From Artemisia argyi (taxonomy: Eukaryota > Streptophyta > Magnoliopsida > Asterales > Asteraceae), in contig CM060692.1 of assembly GCA_030686995.1 (NCBI GenBank), positions 124,635,796 through 124,699,795 of the forward strand: a stretch of 64,000 bases of DNA. Direction: 5' to 3'. Position numbers and translations under genes: made by a program. Below the pieces are notes generated by a model, which saw only the letters and a list, made by a program, of their open reading frames with translations, had not been told where the DNA came from and searched no databases. Below are positions 23,897 to 35,075 of the stretch, piece after piece. Every line of letters starts with the position of its first letter. The stretch's first letter is position 1.

Positions 23897-24692
23897 TATT
23901 TGGATAAAGGATGTAATGTACAATTATTAATTTTTAATGAAATAAAGTATTGGTTATGTTTATTTATTCAAGTATTAATAATATATCCTATATTTGCATG
24001 TTTAAGATCCATGAATAATTTATTATTCTAAATAGTCCGTTGTCGATTAATGATATGGGAATATCATTAAACTAAGACAATTTTGAGTATTGGTTAAGGA
24101 TATACTTGAAAGTATATTGATGCGTAGTCATACCAATTTCACATGATATTCAATGAATTGAGTATTGGACTTATCCCAACAATATGATTTAAATTTATTG
24201 TGAGAATCATATTTAAGAGTTATCCTCAGACTTGAGATACCAGATAAGTGTCATGGATGTAGTGCATTTTGTGGAGCAATCTACCGCTTACCGTAATTGG
24301 AAGTCATAAGGGTTGTTTTCAGAATGTTACAAAGTTCATGGGTTATTCTTGTAGTCAAGAAAGAATTCGTTCCTTCTGATTTGTTCAGAAGTTTAATACT
24401 GCTGGGCCCCTCATAGGGTTGACAAAATGTTTGCGTGGCCACGCCCAAAGTCTATCTGGAATACGTTCAGATGTTTTGGTAATTTTGTTCAATCATAAAG
24501 AGACGAGAAACAGAATTTAATAAAGAACCTCACATCTTTATTAATGTAGTATTAGAGGCGAAAGGATAATAATAATGATGAATCATTAAAGGTTTTTCCA
24601 GGAAACCTAACTCGGGTCGAATTGGGGGCATTGGAGTGTTACAAGACGCCAACCAATGTCATTTTACTATTAATAGATATACGAGTGGGAGC
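23897..24692 (+). other. Copia A 3' untranslated region
   Basis: About 800 bp of AT-rich non-coding sequence between the pol stop and the 3' LTR, ending in a purine-rich tract. No ORF of note. Confidence 0.7.
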
Positions 24693-25428
24693 TGTTAAAA
24701 GTTACGTATAAATATTAATAAGTAAATGACTAGTATCGAACCCGAGACCTCGGGATTGCACACTTTACAAACAAGAATAAGGTAAATAAATATATATATG
24801 TTATATGTATCATATATATATATTTATAAACACTTGAGGGACTAAATAATCGTTAATATTAAACGTAAGTATTAATTATTATTAAAGGACGAAAGAACGA
24901 GGACTAGAATGTAACTTGGGAGACAAGAAAGATCTAGAACACCCCTTGGGTGCCTAGGCCGGTCGAACCCAACCCATGTGGGTCGACCCATGCATGTCTT
25001 GTGCTCCAAGGATTCATCTAGTATATATACAAGGCCAAGGATTAGGGTTTCACATCTCTTTTGCACACACACAAAACCCTAAAGTTTTCCTTGTCTCTTT
25101 TCTTCCTTTGGCCGATCGACCCTCACTCCCATAAGGGTTTTAGGATCGATTTTTTCTTAAGAAAACTTGTGTTTACGTTTACTTGCATAAACCTTTATTC
25201 GTTGGTAGTTTGTGTGTACAAGAACGAGGTAATTACTTACTTTAGTAATTATCAAGAGATCGATAAACAAAACGCTAAGGGGTTTATCATTGATCTATTT
25301 TACACAAGTTCAAGGTTTATTGAAGTGCTTCGGATACGTTTACTATTTATGTTTTAGTTAATCTTTATACGTGTTATTATTGATCCTTGCTTCCGCGTAT
25401 GTGCTATATTGATTGTCAAACTCTAACA
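24693..25428 (+). repeat. 3' LTR of Copia A
   Basis: Same length as the 5' LTR, with about ten scattered substitutions. It is preceded by the purine-rich stretch GAGTGGGAGC, a plausible polypurine tract, and followed by the ATATT duplication. Confidence 0.95.
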
Positions 25429-25447
25429 ATATTTGAATTCAAGAAGT

Positions 25448-25449
<2 letters not shown>

Positions 25450-25541
<92 letters not shown>
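25450..25541. repeat. AT microsatellite
   Basis: About 46 AT units just outside the right TSD of Copia A. Confidence 0.95.
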
Positions 25542-25544
<3 letters not shown>

Positions 25545-27030
25545 AAAAAAAAATCAATAGCGAATAGGTAAATTATTTTGTGTTGAAACTAGAAATTTGA
25601 TGATGGTTGTTTAGGAATTCATAGTCCAGTGTTTCGAATCTTGTGTTGATCAAAGCGAGTGTGGTAAATGTGGAAAAAGTATGAAGAGAGCCCTCGACTT
25701 AATATGGAGTTCAAGGCTACAGCGGACAAGCATTGTAGAATGAAGCTTTGTAAGGTAGATGAAGCAACTTCACAAGAGAGCTCGAGATCAGGTTATTTTC
25801 AAGCTATGAGGAATGATAAAGACGATTGCTTAGGAGAGCTTGTGTAGGTTAACATGAAGCAAGTGCATAAAAGCAAAACAAGACCAAGAAATGATCGATG
25901 CTTGCCCCAAAGTCCAGGGGGGTCACATTTCAGGGCTAAAAATGCATCCCGAGAATTTGAGAGCCAAATGCCCCACATCACCTTTTGATGCTTCGCATTT
26001 GAGGTGTTTTTGCGCTGCATCACCTTTTGTTGCTTTGCATTTGGGGTGTTTCCAGACTTTTAGTTTTTAGTATTTTTTGTTATTTAGAATGTTTAAGGGT
26101 TTGTTAAGAACATTTTTTATTATAAAATTTATTTCCTTTTACCTATAATTATTTTCCTTATAAATAAATTAAAGTTCATTATCATTGTAATACATCATAG
26201 AAATATTTAATAGACTTTCTTTCCACGCCATTAGATTAGGGTTAACAAAATTCGTCTCCGACTCATACATCGTTTCTTTTGCTAATCGGGTAATGAATAT
26301 TTTTTATTATAAATAATTGAATGTTAATATATCACTCAGAAACACCAAGGAAACAACGATAGATCACATACCCATGAATTTGAATATAAGCCTAAATCCT
26401 TAAAATCAACAAGGATGTGCTGTGTTAAATAAACAAACCATATAAAGATACAAGGTACATGTTTAAGCTCAATGGAGGAGACACTTACAATATATAATCC
26501 AAATTGATATGGTGGAAATACCTTGTGTGCTTACTCCCATAAACTTATTTCCAAAATTTGTAAGGAATTTAGTTTAGGGTACCTCGAAACACATAAAAGG
26601 AATGGTGTACCGACATTAAACTGATTTAATATCATTTAAATAAAAACATATGGCCGCATGGCATATCTTTTCCAAGGAGAATACAAGATGAATACACACA
26701 TCTATATGTCTTCACTTTGAGCACAACCTATCTTTTTGCACTAATATTCCTTTCAAAGCTCCTATTCCTATAAGATCCACTTGCTTTCTTCAGGCATAAA
26801 AATGTACGTTTACCATTAAAATTTAAGATCAAATAAAGTTAACAGCTATGTGACTAACAGTATAAACACACACACAAATACACTTAGATAGTCCTGGACA
26901 CATTATGTGTAAAACAACTCGTTGTGAAGAGGTTTGAAAATGACAAAACTAGCAATTCAAAATGAAGCATTTTGCATCAACGACTCATAAGTTTTGGGTT
27001 TTCGTTGATCATGCATCAATCTTCAAGCCA
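25542..27030. other. Intergenic, downstream of the MYB gene
   Basis: No supported gene. The minus frame at 25799-26023 has no recognisable domain. An imperfect direct repeat of about 35 bp (25975-26009 and 26015-26051, CATCACCTTTTGNTGCTT) is present. The last few hundred bases probably include the MYB 3' untranslated region. Confidence 0.5.
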
Positions 27031-27820
27031 TCAAATGAATCCAGTGTTAGGGCCTTCATCATGAGCACAATCTTGTTGCAACACCCCTTGTTGAATGGAT
27101 CTTTGGTAGTTGGATGAGTTTATAGCATTAGTGTTAGTCGTGGTACCCATCAGGGAACTCATCTCACCCCAATCCATGCTATCTCCGCATGTAATAATGC
27201 TACTGCTTCCACTTGTGTTTATTTCACACATTTCACCGTATAGGAACTCCAGTCCATCCAATTTTTGTGGGTTGGTACTGTAGTACATCTCTTCAAACAC
27301 CGATGAGAATGATCCAGTTTGCCCCTCTTGTGTAGATAAAATGTTGTACTTATTTTCTAGTGAAGAAGAAACAGGCATACTACTAGTAATAAGATTCTCA
27401 TCATTATGTGGTGACGGCTGAAGATTGATTGAAGGATCAATATATAAGTGTGAGACCATATTGATGGAGTGATTACCATTATCATCAGGAGAAAATTTTC
27501 CTCCCAGCTTGACAAGTAATTTCCGTATAGATGTATGATCATTGACAAAGCATTCTTTATTCATGTAAGGCACAGGTGGCATCACCGGTAACTCTGGCCA
27601 ATAAGGGTCTTGAGAATTATTGTTTTCGCTCCCGCTAACAACTATGGATGATGGAATTTCTGATGGTGATCTCCCTTTCCTCAATAGTAACTCTCCCTTT
27701 CTACGACAAAGTTGGTCTTTCCTGTGCTTACCCAAAAGTTTCTTCTTCAGCCTTGTATTCCAGTAGTTCTTTATATCATTATCCGTTCTTCCTGGCAATT
27801 GTGCTGCAATTATAGACCAC
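27031..27820 (-). other. MYB exon 3
   Basis: Acceptor GATCAG/GT. Completes R3 and codes the variable C-terminal half, ending at a TGA-type stop after NTGFI. Confidence 0.93.
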
Positions 27821-28403
27821 CTGATCATGCAAACAGTAAACCTACGTTATGAGTTCAGAAGGGACTTTTTTTTTTCTTTTTTTTTTTTTGAACAGTGGTT
27901 TGCTTTATACCATCAGCAAGTAGCTGCTAGCAAAAAGAGATACAATGGCTACAATATAATTGGAGCAACCCAATCTAGGGCTTGTGATCCATTCAGGCCA
28001 ATTTACACGAATCTTCTTACTTATATGAGTGATCCAAAAGTGTGAATGTAATTTGATATCTTCAAAAAAATTAACAGCCTTGATTGAAAAATGTATTATA
28101 TATTTCTTCTAATGGGTGTTAACTAGTTACCTGCTCCCTATGCTAACATAGAGGCTGCAAATTATATGGTCTTCTTCTTCTGAGAAACCTCCATGCTTGA
28201 TATTTGGCCGAAGGTAATTTAGCCACCGGAGACGGCAGCTCTTCCCACATCTCTTAAGCCCTAAAATTAAGTGAGAAGCATAAATATGTGTCATTCAACA
28301 AAAAAAGTTCATAGACAAGCAATTAAGATGTAAGGCATATATTTTTCCAAGAACTAGATTCACATCCATACAATCAAATTGTTTTGAACTCCAACAGATC
28401 TTC

Positions 28404-28500
<97 letters not shown>

Positions 28501-28739
28501 CAGTTTAATCAGGTTGCCTAAAAAAGTAAATTAATTGTTCTCATAATTTAGATAATGATAAGTAAAACTGTTATGTTCCAGTAATTTAGCAAACATAAGT
28601 TACCGATTTTCTGAGGCAAAGCAATCCAGTTCCCACCGGTGCCATGTTCTTCAATATATGCTTTGAGTTTAGCATCTTCTTCCGGAGCCCAAGGACCTTT
28701 CTTTACATTAGCTTTGTCACAGCAAGGTGCTCTCCCCAT
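27031..28739 (-). CDS. R2R3-MYB transcription factor, RAX/MYB36/MYB68-like (three exons)
   Basis: Exons 28739-28604 (136 bp), 28260-28131 (130 bp) and 27820-27031 (790 bp) have GT/AG borders and sum to 1056 bp, 351 residues plus stop. I chose the [17 protein letters not shown] start over an in-frame upstream ATG (28814) because this N-terminus is invariant in the family. R2 tryptophans fall at residues 17, 38 and 58; R3 has F71, W90 and W109 ([20 protein letters not shown]). The DNA-binding region and the two intron positions are those of subgroup-14 R2R3-MYBs, nuclear regulators of axillary meristem or root endodermis development. I see no bHLH-interaction motif in R3. The acidic/Ser-rich C-terminus ends in a [14 protein letters not shown] block. 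Which subclade (RAX, MYB36, MYB68/84/87) is uncertain. No frameshift or stop: the only intact host gene found here. Confidence 0.93.
27868..28045 (-). other. Possible small retroposon remnant in MYB intron 2
   Basis: A T-rich run (27868-27891, interrupted by one C) followed by about 150 bp of higher-complexity sequence looks like a short minus-strand retroposed piece with its poly(A). I could not find flanking duplications, and the source is unknown. Confidence 0.35.
28131..28260 (-). other. MYB exon 2
   Basis: 130 bp, the standard second-exon size in R2R3-MYBs. Codes [18 protein letters not shown] to LYVSIGS. Acceptor TTTTAG/GG, donor CAG/GTAACT. Confidence 0.93.
28409..28498. repeat. AT microsatellite in MYB intron 1
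   Basis: About 45 AT units inside the 343-bp first intron; likely highly variable between individuals. Confidence 0.95.
28604..28739 (-). other. MYB exon 1
   Basis: Codes residues 1-45 plus one base of Gly46. Donor reads G/GTAACT. Confidence 0.93.
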
Positions 28740-29753
28740 ACTGTTTTCCTTTTTCAATTTCCTGTTCAGCAGAAATATGTATGTCTCGGTGAAACTTTCT
28801 TTAGTTTCTTGCAAAAACCAGTATATTATATGAGTAAAGAATTTAGAACTTTGGTGATTGCTAGAGATCTGTTAGTTGGAAAGGACTAAATATGTCTTCT
28901 TGAACAACCCTATATCAGAAAAAGTGATCTGAAAAATAAGAAAACGAAAATTTAATATTTTATAAGGTGTGGTTAGGGTAATTAATTGCCAGAGTAGAGA
29001 ATAGGTTTTTTGCTGTTTGTCTTTCATTGTAAAGTATCATTTCTATATACCTCAAGACTAACATTTTGGATGTTTCCTTGTTAATAACATTAATAATTCA
29101 CTACCTGTTGACCATATTAAGAGAATGTAGTATTTGTATATTCGTGACACATGCATTATTCTAGTTATAAATTATATTTCATTATCAACCAGGATTTGTT
29201 TATATCAAATTACTTCAAAAAGGTGATAACGATCATAATTAAAGCATCGATAATTAGATTAAGTTATTACTTTGTAGTCTGTTTGCATGTGGTTTTAGTT
29301 TAAATATATATAGCGTTTCATTTTTCTATAAGTGGTGTTTGACGAAGTTTAGGGTTTAAGTTACACGAATGTGTGAGGCTTTACCATGTTTCGTTCTAGT
29401 TCGTACTAATTAATTATATTCTTGGGATGTCGTAACAAAAATACAAATATCGGTATTTGAAGGGCAAAATATCATTTACGCTCAAGGAAGAAGCTAGAAA
29501 AGAGAAGTTACAAAAGTGTTTCAAAAGTAAATTTAATTTGGATCAGTAATACAATCATTTAAATTCTCGTGAAAACTCATATTCCTTTATCGCCAAAGAA
29601 CCCGTTTGTTGTTTGAACAATGATTACTCGCTTAGTAGGTTCAGTATATTTGGAAGATCAGCAAACTATTACAGTACTGAAGAAAGAATTAATTCTAGTG
29701 AGATTATAAACACTGATTTAGGTCGAATTGATTGGAGCTCAAATGTAGAACAA
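28740..29753. other. Upstream region of the MYB gene
   Basis: About 1 kb of AT-rich single-copy-looking sequence that should hold the MYB promoter. On the minus strand an ATATAATATAC stretch near 28825-28840 is TATA-like but not decisive. The plus frame at 29613 has no domain. Confidence 0.45.
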
Positions 29754-29761
29754 AACGATTA

Positions 29762-29764
<3 letters not shown>

Positions 29765-29792
<28 letters not shown>

Positions 29793-30109
29793 TGAACAAC
29801 AGCTTTATTAAAACTAGCGAGGAGCTAGGAAGAGTTACATAGGAAGGGATAAAGCATTACAAGGGTAATTAAACCACACTATCCAATTAAGAGAAGATTG
29901 TTTACATCTACTAAAAATCCAATTAAATGAAGAGAGTTTAATCTTGTTGAGGAGAAGATCTTTACTTGGCCTTTTTAGCGAGAAAACGGTGTTGTTTCTA
30001 TATCTCCAAATGGACCAAATTGTTGTTTGAACCACCAAGTTGAAGAAGTGTAAATGCTTTCCCTGGATGGGAGCGCGATCAGCAAGGTTGATGACTTCCA
30101 GAAGAACAG
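29765..30109 (-). mobile_element. 5'-truncated LINE, 3' end of ORF2
   Basis: Flanked by an 11-bp duplication AACGATTATAT (29754-29764 and 30110-30120). On the minus strand it reads IWSIWRYRNNTVFSLKRPSK then SFNWIFSRCKQSSLNWIVWF, the C-terminal zinc-binding/WxxWxxRN region of plant LINE reverse transcriptases, and ends with an A tail (T-run at about 29783-29793). Everything upstream is missing, as with most LINE copies. The AT run beside the tail may have grown from the duplicated ATAT. Confidence 0.85.
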
Positions 30110-30120
30110 AACGATTATAT

Positions 30121-30404
30121 GAACGGTTGAATTATTTGATTACTTGAAATAAAGGATAGATAATCAACTGAGAACAGCCCAATTGATCTAATTCACACAA
30201 GAACAACTTTTTGGAATTCAAGGTACTTGAGAGCAACTCTGTAAGTCGTAATATTCATTAAATGATCTTGCATACTCAAGATACAGTTCATTTTTTCTAC
30301 CATGAAAATATGTTTAGATGATGTTGTTCAAGGTACTTCAAATAATATCATACAATACGACGTTTGTGGTTCAAAGGAAATACTCTTTGAAATTGTAAAG
30401 GAGA
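30121..30404. other. Spacer between LINE and TRIM-like element
   Basis: No feature recognised. Confidence 0.4.
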
Positions 30405-30779
30405 TGTTAGATAATGAAAATCCCATAAGGTCTTATGTTTATTATGCATAATAATAATCTAACCTTAGTAGACCCTAACCCCACATCAGGTTTGGGCCAT
30501 ATCTATCTAATACTCTGCCACAATTCGAGCAGCGAAATCGTAAAAGCTCGGATTCGATGAAAGCTAAATAAACAACCAAAGCAATAAAAGTTTTGTTGAT
30601 AAATACGTTCGGCAGCAAGCAGAGACGAATCTTCATTTGTAGTTAGCAGCAAAAGCAAAACAAAACAGTAGCAAAGCAAAAGCAGTCAAGCAAATAATTA
30701 ATTTTGATGATGACATCCGACAACAAGCGGAAATTAATTCCAAAACAAAAGCAAAGAAACAAAAATAAAAGTAAACCAC

Positions 30780-30849
<70 letters not shown>

Positions 30850-31066
30850 GGAAAGGGATAAATGATGGCGGCTAAGATTTAACAGGGTTGCTTATAGGAG
30901 GCGGTTGATCAGACCCACTCCAATACCATGTTAGATAATAAAAACCGCCTAAGGTCTTATATATCAACTATTTATAATGCATAATACACAAAATAATATA
31001 ACGCTAATTGATCCTAACCCCACATTAGGCTTGGGTCATTATCATCTATCTAATAGATACTCTTTG
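30405..31066 (-). mobile_element. TRIM-like element (miniature LTR element)
   Basis: Two direct repeats of about 115-140 bp (30405-30522 and 30929-31066) both begin TGTTAGATAAT and share AAGGTCTTAT, CCTAACCCCACAT and TTGGG(C/T)CAT. They flank about 400 bp with no coding capacity. Next to the right repeat the minus strand reads TGGTATTGGAGTGGG, a Met-tRNA-like primer site, so the element points left. Repeat ends are uncertain, I found no matching TSD, and the repeats differ by many substitutions and indels, so it is old. Confidence 0.6.
30784..30847. repeat. Poly-T then CT microsatellite
   Basis: 33 T followed by about 15 CT units, inside the TRIM-like interior. Confidence 0.95.
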
Positions 31067-31811
31067 TAATGTGTAACCTTGTTAGTTTCAATAAAATAAA
31101 AAAGAATGTCAGTTACAAGCTAAATATATAATATTGTAATTTATACCAGTATGTACGAACCCTGCTCCCTAATTAACCTGATTACACCTCAGTTAACAAG
31201 CATCCTCACATGACACATGGGATGAATTAGCAACTAGTAGAGGTACGTAGTTTAACATCTGGTAGAATATTTCAAGCATTTATTCGAAAAATATGGTAAG
31301 CCAATTGGTTGCGTCAGTTAATTTCTAAAGTATTGACTCAATTGTGGATTATTCATGGGTAAAGAAACCGGTTCCGGTTGGTTAGATTGGATAGTTAATT
31401 CTCATTCACTTGTAGTTTAACTATATGTTCTTTTTCTTTATTCTTTATTTCATCTTTCATCTTGCTAGAGTGTCTCAGTAAAGTTGCCATTAAAAAAAAT
31501 AATAATAACTAAAAATAAATAAATAAATAAATTCTAAAATAAAATCTTACAAGACAAAAGTTCGGTATAGAACAAATATTCTTTGAAGATCAAATGGCTC
31601 AATATTCACCGTCCAGTCCTCTAGATATAATGGTAAATAATACAACGTATTTTAAAAATTAATTAAACGCAGAAGGCCAAGTTTGTAATTTACAATTCTC
31701 ACCTAACAACCCATCCTCCCAAACATTCACTCTCACAAAATCATTTACCATACTCCCTCCCTCCCTCCATATATCTAAACCTTTTCAAACCCAATAATAA
31801 CCAAATGTTTA
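31067..31811. other. Intergenic
   Basis: AT-rich sequence with no gene seen. A CTCCCTCCCTCC run near 31752 resembles a Stowaway terminus but has no partner. Confidence 0.4.
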
Positions 31812-31977
31812 CTACTATATCCGTTTCAAATTTATTGTCCATTATTAACTTTTTTTGTCTTTCTTTTTCAACTTTGACCTTAAATATTTTTGTGGGTGTT
31901 ATATAATATTTGATACAAAATATATAAATGGATTGGGTTTTAAATGTACTTTTCAATGATATAACTGTTCATCAATT

Positions 31978-32025
<48 letters not shown>

Positions 32026-32092
32026 ATGATCAAAGTTGAACTAGTTTGACTTTAAAAATTCAAACTTGACAATTATTTTAGGACGAAGGGAG
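31812..32092. mobile_element. Stowaway-like MITE
   Basis: About 281 bp between TA dinucleotides (31810-31811 and 32093-32094). The right end, read inward on the minus strand, is CTCCCTTCGTCCTAAAAT, close to the Stowaway terminal repeat of Tc1/mariner MITEs. The left end (CTACTATATCCGTTTCAAAT) is a diverged mirror image. Both lead into complementary ATTGTC(C/A)A. A 41-bp poly-A tract (31983-32023) sits in the middle. Non-coding. Confidence 0.75.
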
Positions 32093-32094
32093 TA

Positions 32095-32699
32095 AATAAT
32101 TTGATTTATTGTGGTTAGGTGACAGTCATTCGTCAGAGAATCCACATATCAACAATGCACCATTGATGACGTGGCGATGGTTTGATGACAATAATTTGAT
32201 GGTATGAGGTGTGATTGTTTGATTGGTCACAAACTCCAGCATCGTTACACCTACTCAAGTCGTTAATGTGGCATTTATTTTTATATAAGTGATTTGTTTC
32301 ATTTGTTTGGTGTTGGTATTAAGCTTTTCTCTTAAGGCTGAGTTTGTTTTTCACGAGTAGCATATGCCGGATTTGATGTGTTCTCTTCATAGATGGACTT
32401 ACAAAATCCATTGGAGACAAGGCGAACAAAAACAGATTAAGGGGAGTAAGAAGAAGCAAACGAGTAATATTAGTTATTTGATGAATACACAAAAATTACC
32501 TCCTCGTGAGACCAATTATCTTCTACAACTTTTAAAGTGCCACTCGTGGGTATTATTGAAAATAATCCCCTTTTTTATTTTGACTTTTTGGATGGTTTCC
32601 TTGTTTTTTATTTTGTAACTTAAAAAAAAATAAAATAAAATAAAATAAAAAATCTTATAGCATATCTTACTTGATAATTAATAATGGTAAAAAGAAATC
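32095..32699. other. Intergenic
   Basis: No supported gene. The plus frame 32364-32618 (84 codons) has no recognisable domain and a low-complexity hydrophobic end. A TAAAA microsatellite lies at 32619-32650. Confidence 0.4.
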
Positions 32700-33440
32700 T
32701 AGAGGGTGTTTATGTTGCTTTTTATTTCGCATGTGATTCTTTAACGAATCCTTTGTGATTCATAGAGAATCTCATGAGATTCTTTGATTAATCACTTGTG
32801 ATTCATCCTTAATCGCATGCGATTCATACAGATTACACATGTGATCAAACAGAATATAAATAACAAATATTATATATTTAATGTAAACAAGATATATTCA
32901 AAGTGAACCATAATTTTTCTCATAACATTACACAACAAAAATAGAATCTCAAGTGATTTTGTACTTCCATTTTATATAAAGCAAAATAAAAATCCCATGA
33001 GATTTATACAGAATACCATGTGATTCTCTCTAATCTCTTGTGATTCATATTGAATATCATGTGATCCATATAGAATCCCATGAGATTCTTTGATGAATCA
33101 CATGTAATTCATAAAGATTACCCATGTGATTCATACAGAATCCCATATAAAAGATACTCGTCAAGTATCTTTATGGAACACATGAGATTCTATATGAATC
33201 ACAAGGGATCAGAGAGAATCACATGGGATTCTGTGTAATAACATACAACTTTTTAATACAGAGATTCTAAAAGCACATTTTAACAATCATATAAAAAACA
33301 TCTACCCCTAAAAAGCTGTGACATAAAAGTATAAAACTCAAAAACAGTGATTTACTCATTTTTTACAAATCACTTGTGATTTTTTAAAAATAACAAATCG
33401 CAAGTGATTTTTTTATGAATCACGTGAGATTTTTCAGGAC
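32700..33440. repeat. Block of interspersed GATTC/GAATC palindromic repeats
   Basis: Dense inverted and direct copies of a motif like CATGTGATTCATACAGAATC, in both orientations, at 20-40 bp spacing. The left edge (AGAGGGTGTTTATGTTGC near 32700) and the inverse of TAGATGTTTTTTATATGA near 33290-33310 could be diverged terminal repeats of a hAT-type MITE. Boundaries are unresolved. Confidence 0.55.
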
Positions 33441-34067
33441 GGAAATTTTGGAAAAAAAAGTTTGTCGAAAGTATATAAAATTGCATATCTATAGAAAGAT
33501 GATTTAATTCTCATCGCGATGGTGTATTTTTCGTAGCTTGGAGATTTACCGTTTGCAAGATATGTTGTTTTTTTTTAAAGGTGAAAAGTAGGTTTTTATA
33601 TTAAATGAGCTAGAATGACAATTGTGCCCTTCATTTGTTATTTTTTGGTTTGATCTATACCTTTGGATGAACGCAAAATGGAAGCCTAGGATCTGCTTAT
33701 TTGTTCTTTAGAGTTTTGTTTTTGGTCATGGATCTCACCTCAACCCTATAAAAAGACATGGTAAACCTGATGCCAATTAAACATCTAAAAGACAAGATGA
33801 TGCACAGGGTACATGACATATGATCGAATTCCTACCATGTTCAACCTTGGCTTACGTAGGTTAGTGTTTAACTCACCGAGATATCCTGTTTCTGATAAGG
33901 ATATTGAATCGTGACACTATCTTTTATTGACTATAACATCACCAATGACCCACGGTCTTCATTGAAAAAGTGGTGGGACATCTCAGATAGCTCAACAATT
34001 TATTTCTTGGGTTGATTAATCTATTAGTCCTCCACCATCTTGAATTTAATCAAGCCCTGCCTTAATG
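33441..34067. other. Intergenic
   Basis: No gene or repeat structure recognised. Confidence 0.4.
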
Positions 34068-34249
34068 TTGTTATGTAAGTAATTGTTTGATTAATTGGAG
34101 GTACCAAAATATTAATCGATATTATGTATATATGCCCATATGTATGTTTTGTTGTAATGAGGCCTAGCCCACATTGTAGAACACTCTTTTGCATCTTATA
34201 CATTTGCTAGTGGTTATCAATAATAAGCAAGGAATAATAACCTTCAATA
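34068..34249 (+). repeat. Probable LTR remnant upstream of a Copia gag relic
   Basis: Ends at a primer-like TGGTATCAAGCC (about 34251-34262) that leads into a gag reading frame. The left end (TGTTGTTATGTAAG) is a guess. No partner LTR in the window. Confidence 0.45.
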
Positions 34250-34361
34250 TGGTATCAAGCCTTAAACACTATCTTTTCCCTTCCAAAATACCGGATCCCA
34301 CCCTGCTCTCCCATCTTTCTGCCTCTCCTCTTTAATCGCTAAATCCAAAAACTCGGCCACT

Positions 34362-35070
34362 ATGGACAGTGACGACTCTAATACACCACCTCCTCCCCCT
34401 CCAAACGTCGAAAAACTCATCCCTTTTAGCATCATTAACAAGGTACCCGTTAAATTAAATCTTGAAAAAGATAACTACGCATCACGGAGTTCCTTCTTTA
34501 AGATTGATCTTGGAAGCCTTGGTCTCAAATCACACAGAGAAGGTTCGGCCTCCTCTAGTAATGCCGACCCCGAATATTGCAAACTCGATGATCTTATCAA
34601 GATGTGGATCCTCGGTTCTCTTTGTGACTCATTACAAGAACAAGTAGTCTCCACACCGGGCAATGCTAAAGACTTATGGGACCATCTTGAAAAGCTTTTT
34701 CACGATAACAAAGTCGCTAGAGCCATTAACCTTGACAATGAACTTCTTCCCATGAAGATTGGAACCCTATCCATTAATGACGTACTATTGAACTAAAATC
34801 AAGTCCATAGCGGATCAGCTCAAAAACCTTGGCTCTGTGGTAAGTTAAAAAAATTTGGTAATCTATGCGGTTAATGGTCTAGACTCTCGTTTAGCCACCA
34901 TAGTTAAAATCATACATCACCGTGTGCCTTTACCATCATTTGAAATGACACGTAATATGTTGTTACTAGAGGAATAGACCTTGACAGAGGTTGTTGAATG
35001 TACCACTGGTTTAGATGGTACTAGCTCGTCCCTCACTACTCTCTTGGCCACAAAAAAAGAAAACAAAGGT
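34362..35070 (+). pseudogene. Copia gag relic
   Basis: From the ATG at 34362 (MDSDDSNTPPPPPP) the frame has the Copia gag/UBN2 pattern: CKLDDLIKMWILGSLCDSLQ, TPGNAKDLWDHLEKLFHDNK, then a stop at 34794. Homology continues in shifted frames to about 35070 (IADQLKNLGSVV, YAVNGLDSRLATIVKIIHHR, FEMTRNMLLLEE, with stops). There is no zinc knuckle or pol, because a Gypsy LTR fragment begins at 35076. Confidence 0.75.
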
Positions 35071-35075
35071 ACCTG

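Larger units (their letters stand above)
611..25428 (+). mobile_element. Copia A: full-length LTR retrotransposon, outer shell of a three-level nest
   Basis: Two 736-bp direct LTRs (611-1346, 24693-25428) begin TGTTA and end TAACA, and are flanked by a perfect 5-bp duplication ATATT (606-610 and 25429-25433). Domain order is gag, protease, integrase, reverse transcriptase, RNase H, which defines Ty1/Copia. RNase H is interrupted by Copia B (6650-23501); without B the element would be about 7.96 kb. By eye I count about 10 differences between the LTRs (about 1.4%), so it is fairly young. It is no longer autonomous: an in-frame stop separates gag from pol, there is a frameshift in integrase, and B splits RNase H. 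Confidence 0.95.

Noticed and set aside
30380..30404. TACTCTTTGAAATTGTAA before the TRIM and TACTCTTTGTAATGTGTAA after it as a TSD
   Set aside because: Similarity is imperfect, far longer than a 5-bp LTR-element duplication, and the right copy lies at the uncertain LTR end.
32364..32618. 84-codon plus-strand frame as a gene
   Set aside because: No motif, ends in T-rich low complexity, no splice or promoter context.
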